From: RYN-133 sp963754285
GTDB taxonomy: Bacteria; Actinomycetota; Actinomycetes; Mycobacteriales; Jatrophihabitantaceae
Assembly: GCA_963754285.1 (NCBI GenBank)
Contig: CAVWFN010000001.1
Coordinates: forward strand, 1 to 64,000
Length of the DNA stretch: 64,000 nucleotides
Direction: 5' to 3'
The translations under genes were made by a program, and so were the position numbers. Shown in pieces: positions 8,988 through 17,392 of this stretch. Position 1 is the stretch's first letter, and every line of letters begins with the position of its first letter. The notes beneath the pieces were generated by a model, which saw only the letters and a list, made by a program, of their open reading frames with translations, was not told the DNA's origin and ran no database searches.

Positions 8988-9403
8988 TGCCTGCGCCAGG
9001 CAGCGCAAGCAGCGCGCGCGCAGGCGCGAAGAAGGTCCGCCGCAAGGAGAAGAAGAACGTCGCCGTGGGCCAGGCCCACATCAAGAGCACGTTCAACAAC
9101 ACGATCGTCTCGATCACCGACCCGCAGGGCAACGTGATCAGCTGGGCCTCGGCCGGCCACGTCGGCTTCAAGGGCTCGCGCAAGTCGACGCCGTTCGCCG
9201 CGCAGATGGCCGCCGAGAGCGCCGCCCGCAAGGCGCAGGAGCACGGCCTGAAGAAGGTCGACGTCTTCGTCAAGGGTCCGGGCTCGGGCCGCGAGACCGC
9301 GATCCGCTCGCTGCAGGCGACCGGCCTCGAGGTCGGCACGATCTCCGACGTCACGCCCCAGCCGCACAACGGCTGCCGTCCGCCCAAGCGCCGCCGGGTC
9401 TGA
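8987..9403 (+). CDS. rpsK: 30S ribosomal protein S11
   Basis: Ribosomal protein uS11, on the platform of the small subunit where it helps select mRNA. It has 138 residues and is intact. Conserved segments are AHIKSTFNNTIVSITDPQGN, KGSRKSTPFAAQMAAESAAR and the C-terminal TPQPHNGCRPPKRRRV. It has an Ala/Ser-rich N-terminal extension. The start codon overlaps the rpsM stop by one base, which couples the two genes. Confidence 0.98.
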   Translation: MPAPGSASSARAGAKKVRRKEKKNVAVGQAHIKSTFNNTIVSITDPQGNVISWASAGHVGFKGSRKSTPFAAQMAAESAARKAQEHGLKKVDVFVKGPGSGRETAIRSLQATGLEVGTISDVTPQPHNGCRPPKRRRV

Positions 9404-9420
9404 GGGTTGAGATCTAGACA

Positions 9421-10027
9421 ATGGCTCGTTACACCGGACCCGCGACGCGCATCTCGCGTCGCCTCAACGTCGACCTGGTCGGCGGCGACAGCTCCTTCGA
9501 GCGTCGTCCCTACCCGCCCGGCCAGCACGGCCGCTCGCGCATCAAGCAGAGCGAGTACCTGCTGCAGCTGCAGGAGAAGCAGAAGGCCAAGTTCAGCTAC
9601 GGCGTGCTCGAGAAGCAGTTCCGTCGCTACTACGAGGAGGCCACCGCGTCGCCAGGGCAAGACCGGTGACAACCTGCTGCAGATCCTCGAGTCGCGGCTG
9701 GACAACGTCATCTACCGCGCCGGCATCGCCCGCACGCGCCGCCAGGCCCGCCAGATGGTCAGCCACGGCCACTTCCTGGTCAACGGCATCAAGGTCGACA
9801 TCCCGAGCTTCCGCGTCTCGCAGTACGACATCATCGACGTCAAGCCGAAGTCGCTCGAGACCACGCCGTTCCTGATCGCGCGCGAGACCTTCGGCGAGCG
9901 TCCGGTGCCGGCCTGGCTGCAGGTCGTCCCGAACACGCTGCGGGTGCTCGTGCACTCGCTGCCGGTCCGGGCTCAGATCGACATCCCGGTCCAGGAGCAG
10001 CTGATCGTCGAGCTCTACTCCAAGTAA
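9421..10027 (+). CDS. rpsD: 30S ribosomal protein S4, zinc-free type (one frameshift)
   Basis: Ribosomal protein uS4, a primary 16S rRNA-binding assembly protein. The start MARYTGPATRISRRLNVDLV and the S4 domain (SRLDNVIYRAGIARTRRQAR, HGHFLVNGIKVDIPS) are typical. One extra G near 9656 (GGGCAAG for GGCAAG) breaks the frame between ATASPG and KTGDNLLQ. The N-terminal region lacks the four zinc-binding cysteines, so this is the C-minus form seen in many actinobacteria. It lies 17 bases after rpsK. Corrected length is about 201 residues. Confidence 0.93.
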
Positions 10028-10100
10028 GCACGCTCCGACTGCACCGATCCCGAGGGCCGTCATATAGCGGGCGGCCCACGACACGTCAAGGAGTAATACT

Positions 10101-11134
10101 GTGCTGATCTCTCAGCGCCCATCCCTGTCCGAGGAGCCGATCGCCGACAACCGGTCGCGCTTCGTCATCGAGCCGCTCGAGCCCGGCTTCGGCTACACGC
10201 TCGGCAACTCGCTGCGCCGCACGCTGCTCTCGTCCATCCCGGGCGCGGCGGTCACCAGCATCCGCATCGACGGCGTGCTGCACGAGTTCACGACCGTCGA
10301 GGGTGTCAAGGAAGACGTCACCGACATCATCCTGAACCTCAAGGAGCTCGTCGTGAGCTCCGACAGCGACGAGCCCGTCGTCATGTACCTGCGCAAGCAG
10401 GGCCCGGGCGAGGTCACCGCGGCCGACATCGCGCCGCCGGCCGGCGTCACCGTGCACAACCCCGACCTGAAGATCGCCACGATCAACAAGAAGGGTCGGC
10501 TCGAGATCGAGCTGGTCGTCGAGCGGGGCCGTGGCTACGTCACCGCCGTCCAGAACAAGCAGCCCGGCCAGGAGATCGGCCGGATCCCGGTCGACTCGAT
10601 CTACTCGCCGGTGCTCAAGGTGACCTACGCGGTCGAGGCGACCCGTGTCGAGCAGCGCACCGACTTCGACCGCCTGGTCGTCGACGTCGAGACCAAGAGC
10701 TCGATCACGCCGCGCGACGCCGTCGCGTCGGCCGGTCACACGCTCGTCGAGCTGTTCGGCCTGTTCCGCGAGCTCAACGACGAGGCCGAGGGCATCGACG
10801 TCGGCCCGTCGCCGGCCGAGGTCGCCGACATCGCGGCGTTCTCGATGCCGATCGAGGACCTCGACCTGACCGTTCGCTCGTACAACTGCCTCAAGCGCGA
10901 GGGCATCCACACCGTGGGTGAGCTCGTCGGGCGCAGCGAGGCCGACCTGCTCGACATCCGCAACTTCGGGTCGAAGTCGATCGACGAGGTCAAGATCAAG
11001 CTCGCCGGTCTGGGCCTGGCGCTCAAGGACAGCCCGCCCGGATTCGAGCTGCCCGGCAGCTCGGCGATCGAGTCCTACGGTGACGACGACTTCGACCCGG
11101 CGACTCGGACTTCGCCGAGACCGAGCAGCTCTGA
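10101..11134 (+). CDS. rpoA: DNA-directed RNA polymerase subunit alpha
   Basis: Alpha subunit: its N-terminal domain dimerises and assembles the polymerase, and its C-terminal domain binds UP elements and activators. The GTG start at 10101 follows AAGGAG. NTD marks are EPLEPGFGYTLGNSLRRTLL and SIRIDGVLHEF. The CTD carries EDLDLTVRSYNCLKREGIHT and VKIKLAGLGLALKDSPPG. One base seems to be missing near 11100, so the deposited frame runs on through rplQ. The frame that reads DSDFAETEQL ends at TGA 11132-11134, giving about 344 residues, the normal actinobacterial size. The rplQ ribosome-binding site AGGAG follows directly. Confidence 0.94.
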
Positions 11135-11160
11135 CCCACCCACCTCTCTAGGAGTCCGAC

Positions 11161-11864
11161 ATGCCTACGCCCACGAAGGGTCCCCGCCTCGGCGGCGGTC
11201 CGGCGCACGAGCGGCTGATGCTCGCGAACCTGGCGACCGCGCTGTTCGAGCACGACCGCATCACCACGACCGAGGCCAAGGCCAAGCGGCTGCGTCCGCT
11301 CGCCGAGCGGCTGATCACCTTCGCCAAGCGCGGTGACCTGCACGCGCGCCGTCAGGTCATGACGGTCATCCGCGACAAGGACGTGGTGCACAAGCTGTTC
11401 GCCGAGATCGGCCCGAAGTTCGCGACCGCCCGGGTGGTTACACGCGCATCGTGAAGACCAACCCGCGCAAGGGCGACAACGCGCCGATGGCGATCATCGA
11501 GCTCGTCGAGGAGCTCAAGTCGGTCGTCGCGGAGGCCGAGAAGGCTCGCGGCACCCGGACGGCGGCCAAGAAGGCGCCGTCGGGTCGCACGAAGGAGATC
11601 GCCGAGGACGCGGCCGCCGAGTCGCCGACCGCAGCAGCGGTAGCCGACGCGGACGAACCGACCGAGGTCGCGGCCGACGAGGCCTCGCTCGAGGCCGGCG
11701 AGGACGAGGGCGGCCTGGCCGCGCTCGGCCTGACCGAGGAAGACGCCGCCGAGGCTGCCGATGCCGCCGACGAGACCGGGGTCGAGCCCGAGGCCGGCGC
11801 GGAGCTTGCCGCGGCCGACGAGAGCACCGAAGATTCGGACGAGTCCGAGGACGAGTCGAAGTAA
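11161..11864 (+). CDS. rplQ: 50S ribosomal protein L17 with acidic C-terminal extension (one frameshift)
   Basis: Ribosomal protein bL17, near the peptide exit. The conserved core MPTPTKGPRLGGGPAHERLM continues to LFAEIGPKF. A missing C near 11430 then moves the frame. The continuation GGYTRIVKTNPRKGDNAPMA and IIELVEE finishes the core. About 110 further residues follow that are very rich in Ala, Glu and Asp and end in EDSDESEDESK. Such acidic or Ala-rich tails are common on actinobacterial L17 but vary in sequence. It lies between rpoA and truA as usual. Confidence 0.92.
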
Positions 11865-11875
11865 GCAACAGCTCG

Positions 11876-12691
11876 ATGGTCGAGGCGGATCCGCTCACGC
11901 GGGTCCGCCTCGACCTTTCCTACGACGGCACCGAGTTCTCCGGCTGGGCGGTCCAGCCGGACCGGCGCACCGTCCAGGGCGTTGTCGCAGCAGGCGCTGG
12001 CGACCGTCTTGCGTGTGCCGTCGGTCGCGCTGACCGTCGCCGGACGCACCGACGCCGGGGTGCACGCGTCCGGGCAGGTGGCGCACTCCGATCTGGCCGG
12101 CGCCCCCGCACCCGAAGCTGCGTGCGGCGACTGGCCGGCATGTTGCCGCCGGACGTTCGGGTGCGTTCGGTGCGCGTGGCGCCGCCCGGCTTCGACGCCC
12201 GCTTCGGCGCGGTGTGGCGACGCTACGAGTACCGCATCAGCGACGACCCGATCGGGGTCGCACCGCTGCGACGCCGGTTCGTGGTCGATCACCGCCGCCC
12301 GCTGGATGTGGCTGCCATGCACACGTCCGCCCAGGGGGTGCTGGGTCTGCACGACTTCGCCGCGTTCTGTCGCCGCGCCGAGTTCGGCACGACCATCCGC
12401 ACGGTGCAGCGCTTCGCCGTCACCCGCGACGACGCGGGGGAGGTCGTGGTCAGCATCCAGGCCGACGCGTTCTGCCAGGCGATGGTGCGCTCGCTGGTCG
12501 GCGCCCTGCTCGACGTCGGAGTGGCCAGGCAGCCCCTCGACTGGCCGGCCACGCTGCTCGACGCGTCGCAACGCTCGTCACGGATCACCGTCGCCCCGGC
12601 GCACGGGCTGACCCTGGTCGAGGTGGGCTACCCGCCCGATGACGAACTCGCCGCGCGTACCGAGGTCACCCGCGCTCGCCGCGACGCGTAG
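11876..12691 (+). CDS. truA: tRNA pseudouridine(38-40) synthase TruA (two frameshifts)
   Basis: Isomerises uridines 38-40 of the tRNA anticodon arm. The ATG at 11876 opens LTRVRLDLSYDGTEFSGWAV. The catalytic Asp lies in VAGRTDAGVHASGQVAH. Later blocks are WRRYEYRISDDPIG, LHDFAAFCRR and FCQAMVRSLVGALLDVG. Frame changes are needed near 11982 (between TVQG and LSQQALATVLRV) and near 12118 (before VRRLAGMLPPDVRVRSV). Corrected length is about 272 residues. These are the last frameshifts of the dense first block; the remainder of the gene is clean. Confidence 0.93.
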   Translation: MVEADPLTRVRLDLSYDGTEFSGWAVQPDRRTVQGVVAAGAGDRLACAVGRADRRRTHRRRGARVRAGGALRSGRRPRTRSCVRRLAGMLPPDVRVRSVRVAPPGFDARFGAVWRRYEYRISDDPIGVAPLRRRFVVDHRRPLDVAAMHTSAQGVLGLHDFAAFCRRAEFGTTIRTVQRFAVTRDDAGEVVVSIQADAFCQAMVRSLVGALLDVGVARQPLDWPATLLDASQRSSRITVAPAHGLTLVEVGYPPDDELAARTEVTRARRDA

Positions 12692-12699
12692 GTTGACTT

Positions 12700-12717
12700 C
12701 TACCTAGGGCTAGGTAG
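12700..12717. promoter_or_regulatory. Inverted-repeat operator in the padR promoter
   Basis: CTACCTA-GGGC-TAGGTAG is a perfect inverted repeat. It lies between a TTGACT (12693-12698) and a TAGAGT (12715-12720), that is, inside the candidate -35/-10 region. The padR ATG follows six bases after the putative -10. A dyad overlapping the promoter of a PadR gene fits autoregulation. The protein-site pairing is inferred. Confidence 0.7.
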
Positions 12718-12726
12718 AGTAAAATC

Positions 12727-13053
12727 ATGGCTGGTCCGAGGATGACGATCCCGACCCAACTCGTGCTGCGGGCGCTGCTGGCCGAGCCGGGGCGAGAGCT
12801 CTACGGCGCCGAGGTCGGCGAAGCCGCCGGGCTGCCCAGCGGCACGGTGCACCCGATGCTCGCGAGGCTCGAACGACTCGACTGGGTGTCCTCGCGGTGG
12901 GAAGACATAGACCCCTCCGAAGCGGGTCGGCCGGCGCGCCGGTACTACCGATTGACCGCAGGCGGCGCCGAAAGCGCCAGGGAGGCGCTCGCGCGGGTCG
13001 GACGCGAGCGCCAGACCTGGCAGCTCCTGCGCCCGGCAGGCGAGCCGTCATGA
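12727..13053 (+). CDS. PadR-family transcriptional regulator
   Basis: Winged-helix repressor of 108 residues. The winged-helix core is QLVLRALLAEPGRELYGAEV, LPSGTVHPMLARLERLDWVS and RYYRLTAGG. The C-terminal helix needed for dimerisation is short, as in the small PadR subgroup. Translation starts at the ATG only about nine bases past a putative -10, so the mRNA is close to leaderless. Stop TGA overlaps the next gene's ATG (ATGA), so the two are coupled. PadR proteins commonly respond to phenolic or other small ligands; the ligand here is not known. Confidence 0.88.
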   Translation: MAGPRMTIPTQLVLRALLAEPGRELYGAEVGEAAGLPSGTVHPMLARLERLDWVSSRWEDIDPSEAGRPARRYYRLTAGGAESAREALARVGRERQTWQLLRPAGEPS

Positions 13054-13466
13054 GCGACCGGCGTGGTCGCCTCATCCGGTTCGCGGTGCGTGCCCTGCCC
13101 GCAGGCGAGGTGCGCGACCGCTACCGACAGGAGTTTCTGGCCGAGCTCGACAGCTACCGTCGTGGCGCGCGGCTGCGGTTCTCACTCGGTGTGCTCACGC
13201 ACGTCTTCGTGCTCCGCACTGTTCTCGACGACGATGTGCCGGTTGCTGAGCGTGACTTCACCCTTGTCCGCAAACCGCTGCTGTGCCATCTGCGTCTGCA
13301 CTTCCGGGCGCGCTGCGTCAACGAGGACGGCGAGGTTTACCTGCGCTGCCGGCGCTGTGGCGACGACCAGTACGAGTACGAGCGCAATCGCGATCAGGCC
13401 AACGTGGCCGGCAACATTGCTGCCAACATCATCGGTGGCAGCGGTGTCGGCGGCGGCGGGATATGA
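13050..13466 (+). CDS. Zinc-ribbon-like small protein, PadR partner (copy 1)
   Basis: A 138-residue protein of no named function. It opens MSDRRGRLIRFAVRALPAGE, followed by RDRYRQEFLAEL, a segment resembling the N-terminal prefix domain found on some PadR-linked permeases. A hydrophobic stretch LRFSLGVLTHVFVLRTVL follows. Then comes a His/Cys cluster CHLRLHFRARC and a CRRCGDDQYEYER zinc-ribbon-like motif. The tail is Gly/Ile-rich. ATGA overlap with padR implies co-regulation. A close paralogue with the same layout lies 21 bases downstream. A membrane-associated metal-binding role is possible but unproven. Confidence 0.75.
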   Translation: MSDRRGRLIRFAVRALPAGEVRDRYRQEFLAELDSYRRGARLRFSLGVLTHVFVLRTVLDDDVPVAERDFTLVRKPLLCHLRLHFRARCVNEDGEVYLRCRRCGDDQYEYERNRDQANVAGNIAANIIGGSGVGGGGI

Positions 13467-13487
13467 GCCGAGTCAGGTGAGGGAACA

Positions 13488-13894
13488 ATGGCCCGTGGGT
13501 TGAGTGCGATCGTGATCCGGACGGCGACGCTGGTGTTACCAGCGGGTCCCGTGCGTGAGCGGTACCGGCAGGAGTTCCTCGCGGACCTGTTCGTGTTCGA
13601 TCGACGTGCCCGGTCGGCGTTCGCACTCGGCATCCTGTGCCATGCGCTCGCGCTGCGGGCGGCCGTCGACCTCGAACTTGCACCCGTTGCCGATCGGGAC
13701 TTCGCCTCGGGGCACAGGCCGCTGCTGTGTCGCCTGCACCTGCACTTCCGCGTCCGCTGCGTCAATACCGACGGCGACGTCTATCACCGGTGCCGGCGCT
13801 GCGGTGATGATCAGTACGAGTTCGAACGTCCTGGGACGGCGACAACGTCGCCGCCAACGTCTTCGGCAGTCAGTTCAACGGTGGGGTCATGTGA
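13488..13894 (+). CDS. Zinc-ribbon-like small protein, paralogue (copy 2, one frameshift)
   Basis: Paralogue of the preceding gene. It shares RDRYRQEFL-like (RERYRQEFLADL), the FALGILCHALALRA stretch, CRLHLHFRVRCVNTDGDVYH and CRRCGDDQYEFER. In the start frame the reading runs on into the opposite tetR gene. A frame change near 13830 gives WDGDNVAANVFGSQFNGGVM and TGA at 13892-13894, matching the Asn-rich tail of copy 1 (NVAGNIAANIIGG). I therefore take the shorter, frameshift-corrected form as real. Its end overlaps the tetR 3' end by eight bases. Confidence 0.7.
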
Positions 13895-14489
13895 CGACGG
13901 CGGCCATGAGCCGGGCGCACCGCTCGGTCATCTGGGCCGCCGTGACCTCCGGATGCTCGAGCCACCACATCACCAATGAGTTGACCAGCCCCATCCACAC
14001 CGCGCCCAGCGCGGACGTGTCGAGATCGTCGTGAATCCCTCGCGCGGCGAGGAAGCGCTCCGAACCACTCACCGTTACTTGAAGCGTGCGCCCGCGGTAT
14101 TCCCAGGCCGCGTCGGCGATCGGGCCGCCGTCGGGCATGGAGTCGTCGAAGAGCATCTTCCAGGCGACCCGCTGCGGTTCGAGCGACTCGAAGACGGCGC
14201 CGAGGGTGGCGACGCGCGAGAGCACCGAGTCGTCCTCCTGCGACCACGCGACCTCGAGCCGCTCGAGCATCGGCCCCGCGACGTCGTGCAGGGCTGCGAG
14301 GAACAGCCCGTCCTTCGACCCGAAGTACTGGTAGATCAGCGGCTTCGAGATGCCGGCCCGCGCCGCGACGGCAGCCACTGAGGCGCCGGCGTAACCGTTC
14401 GCCGCGAACTCCTCGACAGCGGCAGCGACGATCTGGCGCTCGCGTTCGGGACGGGGGACGCCCTTGGTCCCGATCGCTGCACTCGACAC
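13887..14489 (-). CDS. TetR-family transcriptional regulator
   Basis: TetR repressor of 200 residues. The N-terminal helix-turn-helix is clear: RERQIVAAAVEEFAANGYAG, VAAVAARAGISKPLIYQYFG and SKDGLFLAAL. The C-terminal ligand domain is divergent, as is normal. It starts at GTG 14489, only six bases from a 24-base palindrome that also touches the ATG of the divergent sterol desaturase-like gene. It probably represses itself and that gene. The effector is unknown; a lipid is a reasonable guess from the neighbour. Confidence 0.9.
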   Translation of the reverse strand: MSSAAIGTKGVPRPERERQIVAAAVEEFAANGYAGASVAAVAARAGISKPLIYQYFGSKDGLFLAALHDVAGPMLERLEVAWSQEDDSVLSRVATLGAVFESLEPQRVAWKMLFDDSMPDGGPIADAAWEYRGRTLQVTVSGSERFLAARGIHDDLDTSALGAVWMGLVNSLVMWWLEHPEVTAAQMTERCARLMAAVVT

Positions 14490-14495
14490 GATCCC

Positions 14496-14519
14496 TGAAC
14501 TTACCCTAGGGTCAGTTCA
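14496..14519. promoter_or_regulatory. Near-perfect palindrome between tetR and the sterol desaturase-like gene
   Basis: TGAACTTACCCT / AGGGTCAGTTCA: 24 bases with one mismatched symmetric pair. It fills the short gap between the GTG of tetR and the ATG at 14519. Both transcripts would be leaderless or nearly so, and a repressor bound here would block both. A TetR operator is the simplest reading. Confidence 0.75.
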
Positions 14520-15445
14520 TGGTCATCCCCAACGCGCTGCACGACCCGCTGACCTACGCGATCCCGTTCTTCGTCGCGTTCATGGCGCTCGAGATCGTCT
14601 CGCTGCGCGCGTTCGCCGATGTCGAGCCCGAGCGCTACCGGGGCGTGGAGTACCGAGACAGCAGGTCGAGCATTCTTGCCGGGCTGGGCTCGCTCGTGGT
14701 CAACAGCGGGGCGCGCATTCTCGCTCTCGTCGGGTATGCCGCGCTGTTCGCGATCACGCCGCTGCGCCTCGACACGCATCGCTGGTACACCTGGGTGTTC
14801 GTGCTGCTGCTCGTCGACCTGGTCTGGTACACCTACCACCGCGCCTCGCATCGCGTGCGCATCATGTGGGCCGGTCACCAGGCGCACCACAACAGCCAGT
14901 ACTTCAACCTGACGACCGCTGTGCGGCAGAAGTGGAACCCGTGGTTCGAGCTGTTGTTCTGGGTGCCGCTGCCGCTCATCGGCGTGCCGCCGTGGCTCAT
15001 CTTCTTCGCATTCTCGATCAACCTGATCTTCCAGTTCTTCGTGCACACCGAGCGCATCGGCCGGCTGCCGGCAGCGGTCGAGTTCGTGTTCAACACCCCG
15101 TCGCACCACCGCGTGCACCACGCGAGCGACAAGGACTACCTCGACAAGAACTACGCAGGGATCCTGATCATCTGGGATCGGATGTTCGGCACCTACGCCG
15201 AAGAGACGTATCGGCCGACGTACGGGCTGACGAAGAACTACGACACGTCCAACCCGTTCCGGTTGCAGTACCACGAGTACGCCGCGATGTGGCACGACCT
15301 GCGCCGCGCCCACGGGCTGCGCGACCGGCTCGGCGTGGTGTTCGGGCCGCCCGGTCGGGCGCTCCGGCTGCCGGACCCGTCAGTAGAAGGCCAGGTTGTC
15401 GCGACCGCACCAGTCGAGCACGGCCTGCCACGGACCGTGTCCTGA
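14519..15445 (+). CDS. Sterol desaturase / fatty acid hydroxylase family membrane protein
   Basis: Integral-membrane di-iron oxygenase of the fatty acid hydroxylase superfamily. It has 308 residues as read. The eight-His di-iron signature is present: HRASHRVRIMWAGHQAHH (HX3H and HX2HH) and HHRVHHASD. At least four hydrophobic segments are seen (LTYAIPFFVAFMALEIVSL, ARILALVGYAALFAI, WVFVLLLVDLVWYTYH, LIFFAFSINLIFQFFV). The last 22 residues overlap the convergent hydrolase gene antisense and look unlike the family. A TAG in another frame at 15383 suggests the true end could be earlier. The substrate, a lipid or carotenoid/hopanoid-type molecule, is unknown. Confidence 0.85.
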   Translation: MVIPNALHDPLTYAIPFFVAFMALEIVSLRAFADVEPERYRGVEYRDSRSSILAGLGSLVVNSGARILALVGYAALFAITPLRLDTHRWYTWVFVLLLVDLVWYTYHRASHRVRIMWAGHQAHHNSQYFNLTTAVRQKWNPWFELLFWVPLPLIGVPPWLIFFAFSINLIFQFFVHTERIGRLPAAVEFVFNTPSHHRVHHASDKDYLDKNYAGILIIWDRMFGTYAEETYRPTYGLTKNYDTSNPFRLQYHEYAAMWHDLRRAHGLRDRLGVVFGPPGRALRLPDPSVEGQVVATAPVEHGLPRTVS

Positions 15446-15967
15446 CTCGACGTTGAGGTGCCCGCCGCCTTCGACCACGGTCGTCGCGATCATCAGCGGA
15501 CGTCCGTAGGCCTCGGCGATCCCGCGCGGCAGGTACGGGTCACCCTCGCCGCCGACGAGCACAGTGCCGTCGGCTGCCCGCCGTACCGCGTCGATGTCCA
15601 TCGGCGGTGGGAAGAACGCCGCGATGTCGGGCTCGGTCGTGTCCGGATCGGGCGGTGCGACGAGCAGCACGCGCGCCGGACGCGGGCTGTCGCCCGGGTC
15701 GGCCACGTGATGGAGCCAGAGCACCGCGCCGAGTGAGTGCGCGATCACGTCGTAGCCGTCGGGCGGCAGGTCGGCGATCGCCGTACGCAGGGCCTGCAGC
15801 CAGTCAGTGAGATCCGGGTGCTCGAGATCGGCGAATGCCGGGCGCCGGGTCTCGCGCCCGGCTGCGGTCAACTCGCTCTCGAGCCAGGTCTGCCAGTGCC
15901 CGTCGCCCGAACCGCCCCACCCCGGTACGACGACCGTGGGGACGGCTCGTGTCGCGCGGCGTGGCAT
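15380..15967 (-). CDS. RBBP9/YdeN-type alpha/beta hydrolase
   Basis: Small serine hydrolase of 195 residues. The strand-turn TVVVPGWGGSGDGHWQTWLE and the nucleophile elbow DVIAHSLGAVLWLHHVAD (GXSXG-like, HSLG) mark the RBBP9 (DUF1234-type) family. The Asp is in LVGGEGDPYLP, and the catalytic His is in VEGGGHLNVESGHGPW. Its ATG overlaps the stop codon of the upstream FAD-linked oxidase, so they are probably co-transcribed. Substrate unknown. Confidence 0.88.
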   Translation of the reverse strand: MPRRATRAVPTVVVPGWGGSGDGHWQTWLESELTAAGRETRRPAFADLEHPDLTDWLQALRTAIADLPPDGYDVIAHSLGAVLWLHHVADPGDSPRPARVLLVAPPDPDTTEPDIAAFFPPPMDIDAVRRAADGTVLVGGEGDPYLPRGIAEAYGRPLMIATTVVEGGGHLNVESGHGPWQAVLDWCGRDNLAFY

Positions 15968-17319
15968 CAGAGCACGGCACCAGGGTTCAAGATGCCCTTC
16001 GGGTCGAGCGCGTCCTTGATGCGGTGCGTCAGGGCCATGACATCGTCGCCGAGGTAGGTCGGCAGCCAGGCCTTCTTCAACCGCCCGACGCCGTGCTCGC
16101 CGGTGATCGTCCCGCCGAGTTCGAGCGCGAGATCCATCACCTGGCCGAAGGCGACGTAGGCGCGCTTGGTCTCGTCCTCGTCGCGCTCGTTGTAGACCAC
16201 CAGTGGGTGGGTGTTGCCGTCACCGGCGTGCGCGACCACGGCGATGGTGACCGCATTCTCGGCTGCGATCTTCTCGATGCCTTGGACGAGCGTGGGCAAC
16301 GCCGGCAACGCAACGCCGACGTCCTCGAGCAGTAGCGAGCCGAGCCGTTCGAGAGCCGGGAACGCTGCCCGTCGTGCCGCGGCGAATGCCTCGCCTTCCT
16401 CGACATCGGAGGTCGTGAACACGTCGCTGGCCCCGTGCGCTTGGCAGTGCCGTTCCATCTGCGCGATCTCGTCGGCGGCGGCTGCACCCGGTGCGTCCGA
16501 GCGCGCGATGAGCATGGCCTCGGCTGTGCGATCGAGGCCCATCGACGTGAAGTCCTCGACCGCGTTGATCGACGTGCGATCCATCAACTCGAGCATGCAG
16601 GGCCGCAGCGAGGACGTGATCGCGAGGACGGCGTCGGCAGACGCCTCGATCGACGGGAACACCGCAACCAGTGTCGAGGCGGGCGGCTGGGCCGGGACGA
16701 GTCGCAGGGTCAGTTCCGTGATCACGCCGAGCAGTCCCTCGGAACCGACGAACAGCTTGGTGAGCGAGAGCCCGGCGACGTCCTTCAGCCGCGGTCCGCC
16801 GAGCTTGAGCGCGGTGCCGTCGGCGAGCACCACCCGCATGCCGAGCACGTAGTCGGTGGTGACGCCGTACTTGACGCAGCACAGCCCGCCGGCGTTGGTC
16901 GCGGCGTTGCCGCCGATCGAGCACATCTCGAACGAAGACGGGTCGGGCGGGTACCACAGGCCGTGCTCGCCGGCGGCCTTCTTGACCTCGACGTTGAGCA
17001 GGCCCGGCTGCACCACCGCGACCCGTGACACCGGGTCGATGTGGATGTCGCGCATTTTCTCCAACGACAAGACGATGCCGCCCTCGACGGCGGTCGAACC
17101 GCCCGACAATCCCGAGCCGGCACCGCGCGGCACCACCGGGGTGTCGTGTGCGCTGGCCCACCGAAGCACGGCCTGCACGTCCTCGGTGCAGGTAGCCCGC
17201 ACGACAGCGATGGGCCAGCCCGCGTCGGGGTCGCGCGCCCAGTCGCGGCGATACCGGTCGATGACGTCGCGATCGGTCAGGACCGCACCCTCGGGCAATT
17301 CGGCGATCAGGTCGTCCAT
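15967..17319 (-). CDS. FAD-linked oxidase, glycolate oxidase GlcD / D-lactate dehydrogenase type
   Basis: Flavoprotein of 450 residues oxidising 2-hydroxy acids. The N-terminal FAD_binding_4 domain has VVPRGAGSGLSGGSTAVEGG and GGNAATNAGGLCCVKYGVT. The C-terminal FAD-oxidase_C domain ends with TITGEHGVGRLKKAWLP, a family signature containing a flavin-site His. It stands alone without GlcE/GlcF partners, so it resembles the single-subunit D-lactate or glycolate dehydrogenases that hand electrons to another acceptor. The substrate cannot be fixed from sequence. It is followed by the hydrolase gene with overlapping ends. Confidence 0.9.
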   Translation of the reverse strand: MDDLIAELPEGAVLTDRDVIDRYRRDWARDPDAGWPIAVVRATCTEDVQAVLRWASAHDTPVVPRGAGSGLSGGSTAVEGGIVLSLEKMRDIHIDPVSRVAVVQPGLLNVEVKKAAGEHGLWYPPDPSSFEMCSIGGNAATNAGGLCCVKYGVTTDYVLGMRVVLADGTALKLGGPRLKDVAGLSLTKLFVGSEGLLGVITELTLRLVPAQPPASTLVAVFPSIEASADAVLAITSSLRPCMLELMDRTSINAVEDFTSMGLDRTAEAMLIARSDAPGAAAADEIAQMERHCQAHGASDVFTTSDVEEGEAFAAARRAAFPALERLGSLLLEDVGVALPALPTLVQGIEKIAAENAVTIAVVAHAGDGNTHPLVVYNERDEDETKRAYVAFGQVMDLALELGGTITGEHGVGRLKKAWLPTYLGDDVMALTHRIKDALDPKGILNPGAVL

Positions 17320-17392
17320 GGTTGCGATTCAAGCACTGAACCGTGGTGATAACACGAGTGCGCAGCGGCGGCCCGCACCCCAGACTGTGTGC

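Noticed and set aside
16856..17392. N-terminal extension of the ABC-F gene back to 16856
   Set aside because: The extra 179 codons are antisense to the FAD-linked oxidase and unlike ABC-F proteins, which begin near the GTG at 17393.
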